In this document: positions 63,933 through 64,000 of the stretch, in pieces
Position numbering within the stretch: position 1 is the stretch's first letter
Layout of the letters: the number at the start of each line of letters is the position of its first letter
Source: Arthrobacter sp. HY1533
Lineage (GTDB): Bacteria > Actinomycetota > Actinomycetes > Actinomycetales > Micrococcaceae
Assembly: GCF_027568515.1 (NCBI RefSeq)
Contig: NZ_JANKZF010000001.1
Location: 434,001-498,000 of the forward strand
Length of the DNA: 64,000 nucleotides
Reading direction: 5' to 3'
Made by a program: the position numbers and the translations under genes
The notes under the pieces: generated by a model
Database searches by the model: none
What the model saw: only the letters and a program-made list of their open reading frames with translations
What the model was told of the DNA's origin: nothing

Positions 63933-63984
63933 TACGTTCCCGCTTTGCGCACATGTCCGGACATGCGCGCAAAGCGGGAACGTA
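63933..63984. repeat. 52 bp near-perfect palindrome
   Basis: Two 18 bp arms (63933-63950 and 63967-63984) are perfectly complementary. Between them is a second perfect palindrome, CATGTCCGGACATG (63952-63965). A single A/C mismatch separates the two parts, so 25 of 26 pairs match. It lies in the dnaE upstream region, beyond its -10. It may be a repeat element, a terminator of an unseen gene, or a binding site. Confidence 0.85.
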
Positions 63985-64000
63985 CGCGACGGACCGCTGT

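Overview
This 64 kb window is high-GC chromosomal DNA of an actinobacterium, most likely Micrococcaceae (Arthrobacter or a close relative). Family-level similarity and gene order support this: a glnA1 / glnA2-glnE nitrogen set, lipB-lipA-DUF4191-RDD next to glnA, an actinobacterial primary sigma factor, polyphosphate glucokinase, fused CydDC, DUF4192, DUF7455, PAC2 and a DUF222/HNH (13E12) protein. I see no rRNA, tRNA, CRISPR array, prophage or complete insertion sequence. Gene density is high, and nearly everything reads as intact core chromosome.

Layout. 1-4.1 kb: 3' end of a gyrA/parC-type topoisomerase gene, a DinB-like protein, a double GNAT acetyltransferase and an exported metallophosphoesterase with a LamG-like domain. 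4.1-11.7 kb: cytochrome bd operon cydA-cydB-cydDC (minus strand), divergent from a BlaI-type repressor and an M56 (BlaR-like) membrane protease; the shared promoter region carries two perfect TTCTAC-N5-GTAGAA dyads. 11.7-14.2 kb: a DUF222/HNH endonuclease preceded by TCGA-rich repeats. 14.2-24.6 kb: parE-type subunit, DUF7455 protein, a small ORF, a large LuxR-type ATPase regulator, the primary sigma factor, DUF4192 and an MFS transporter. 24.6-38.4 kb: PAC2, gcvT, pepA, lpdA, sucB, a small membrane protein, VOC, OsmC, a Ser/Thr kinase, lipB-lipA, DUF4191 and RDD. 38.5-44.2 kb: glnA1 with a GlnR-like box, a 66-residue HTH protein with two operator-like dyads over its promoter, a GNAT protein, glutaminase and a polar amino acid ABC transporter. 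44.4-48.9 kb: sulfatase-family hydrolase, then a GH109-like exported enzyme with a wall-anchored NEW3-type protein. 49.3-53.7 kb: glnE and glnA2. 53.8-63.9 kb: panB, a 58-residue protein, map, ppgK, an SDR, nrdR, hisD, a membrane protein and dnaE. A 52 bp near-perfect palindrome lies at the right edge.

Themes. Lipoate metabolism (lipB, lipA) sits near the lipoylated E2 (sucB), lpdA and gcvT. Nitrogen metabolism is clustered: two type I glutamine synthetases, the adenylyltransferase GlnE, a glutaminase and a glutamine/polar amino acid importer. Respiration: the BlaI/M56 pair appears to control cytochrome bd as well as itself. A striking recurring signal is a TANNNT hexamer exactly 6 nt before the start codon of at least 13 genes on both strands, which predicts many leaderless mRNAs.
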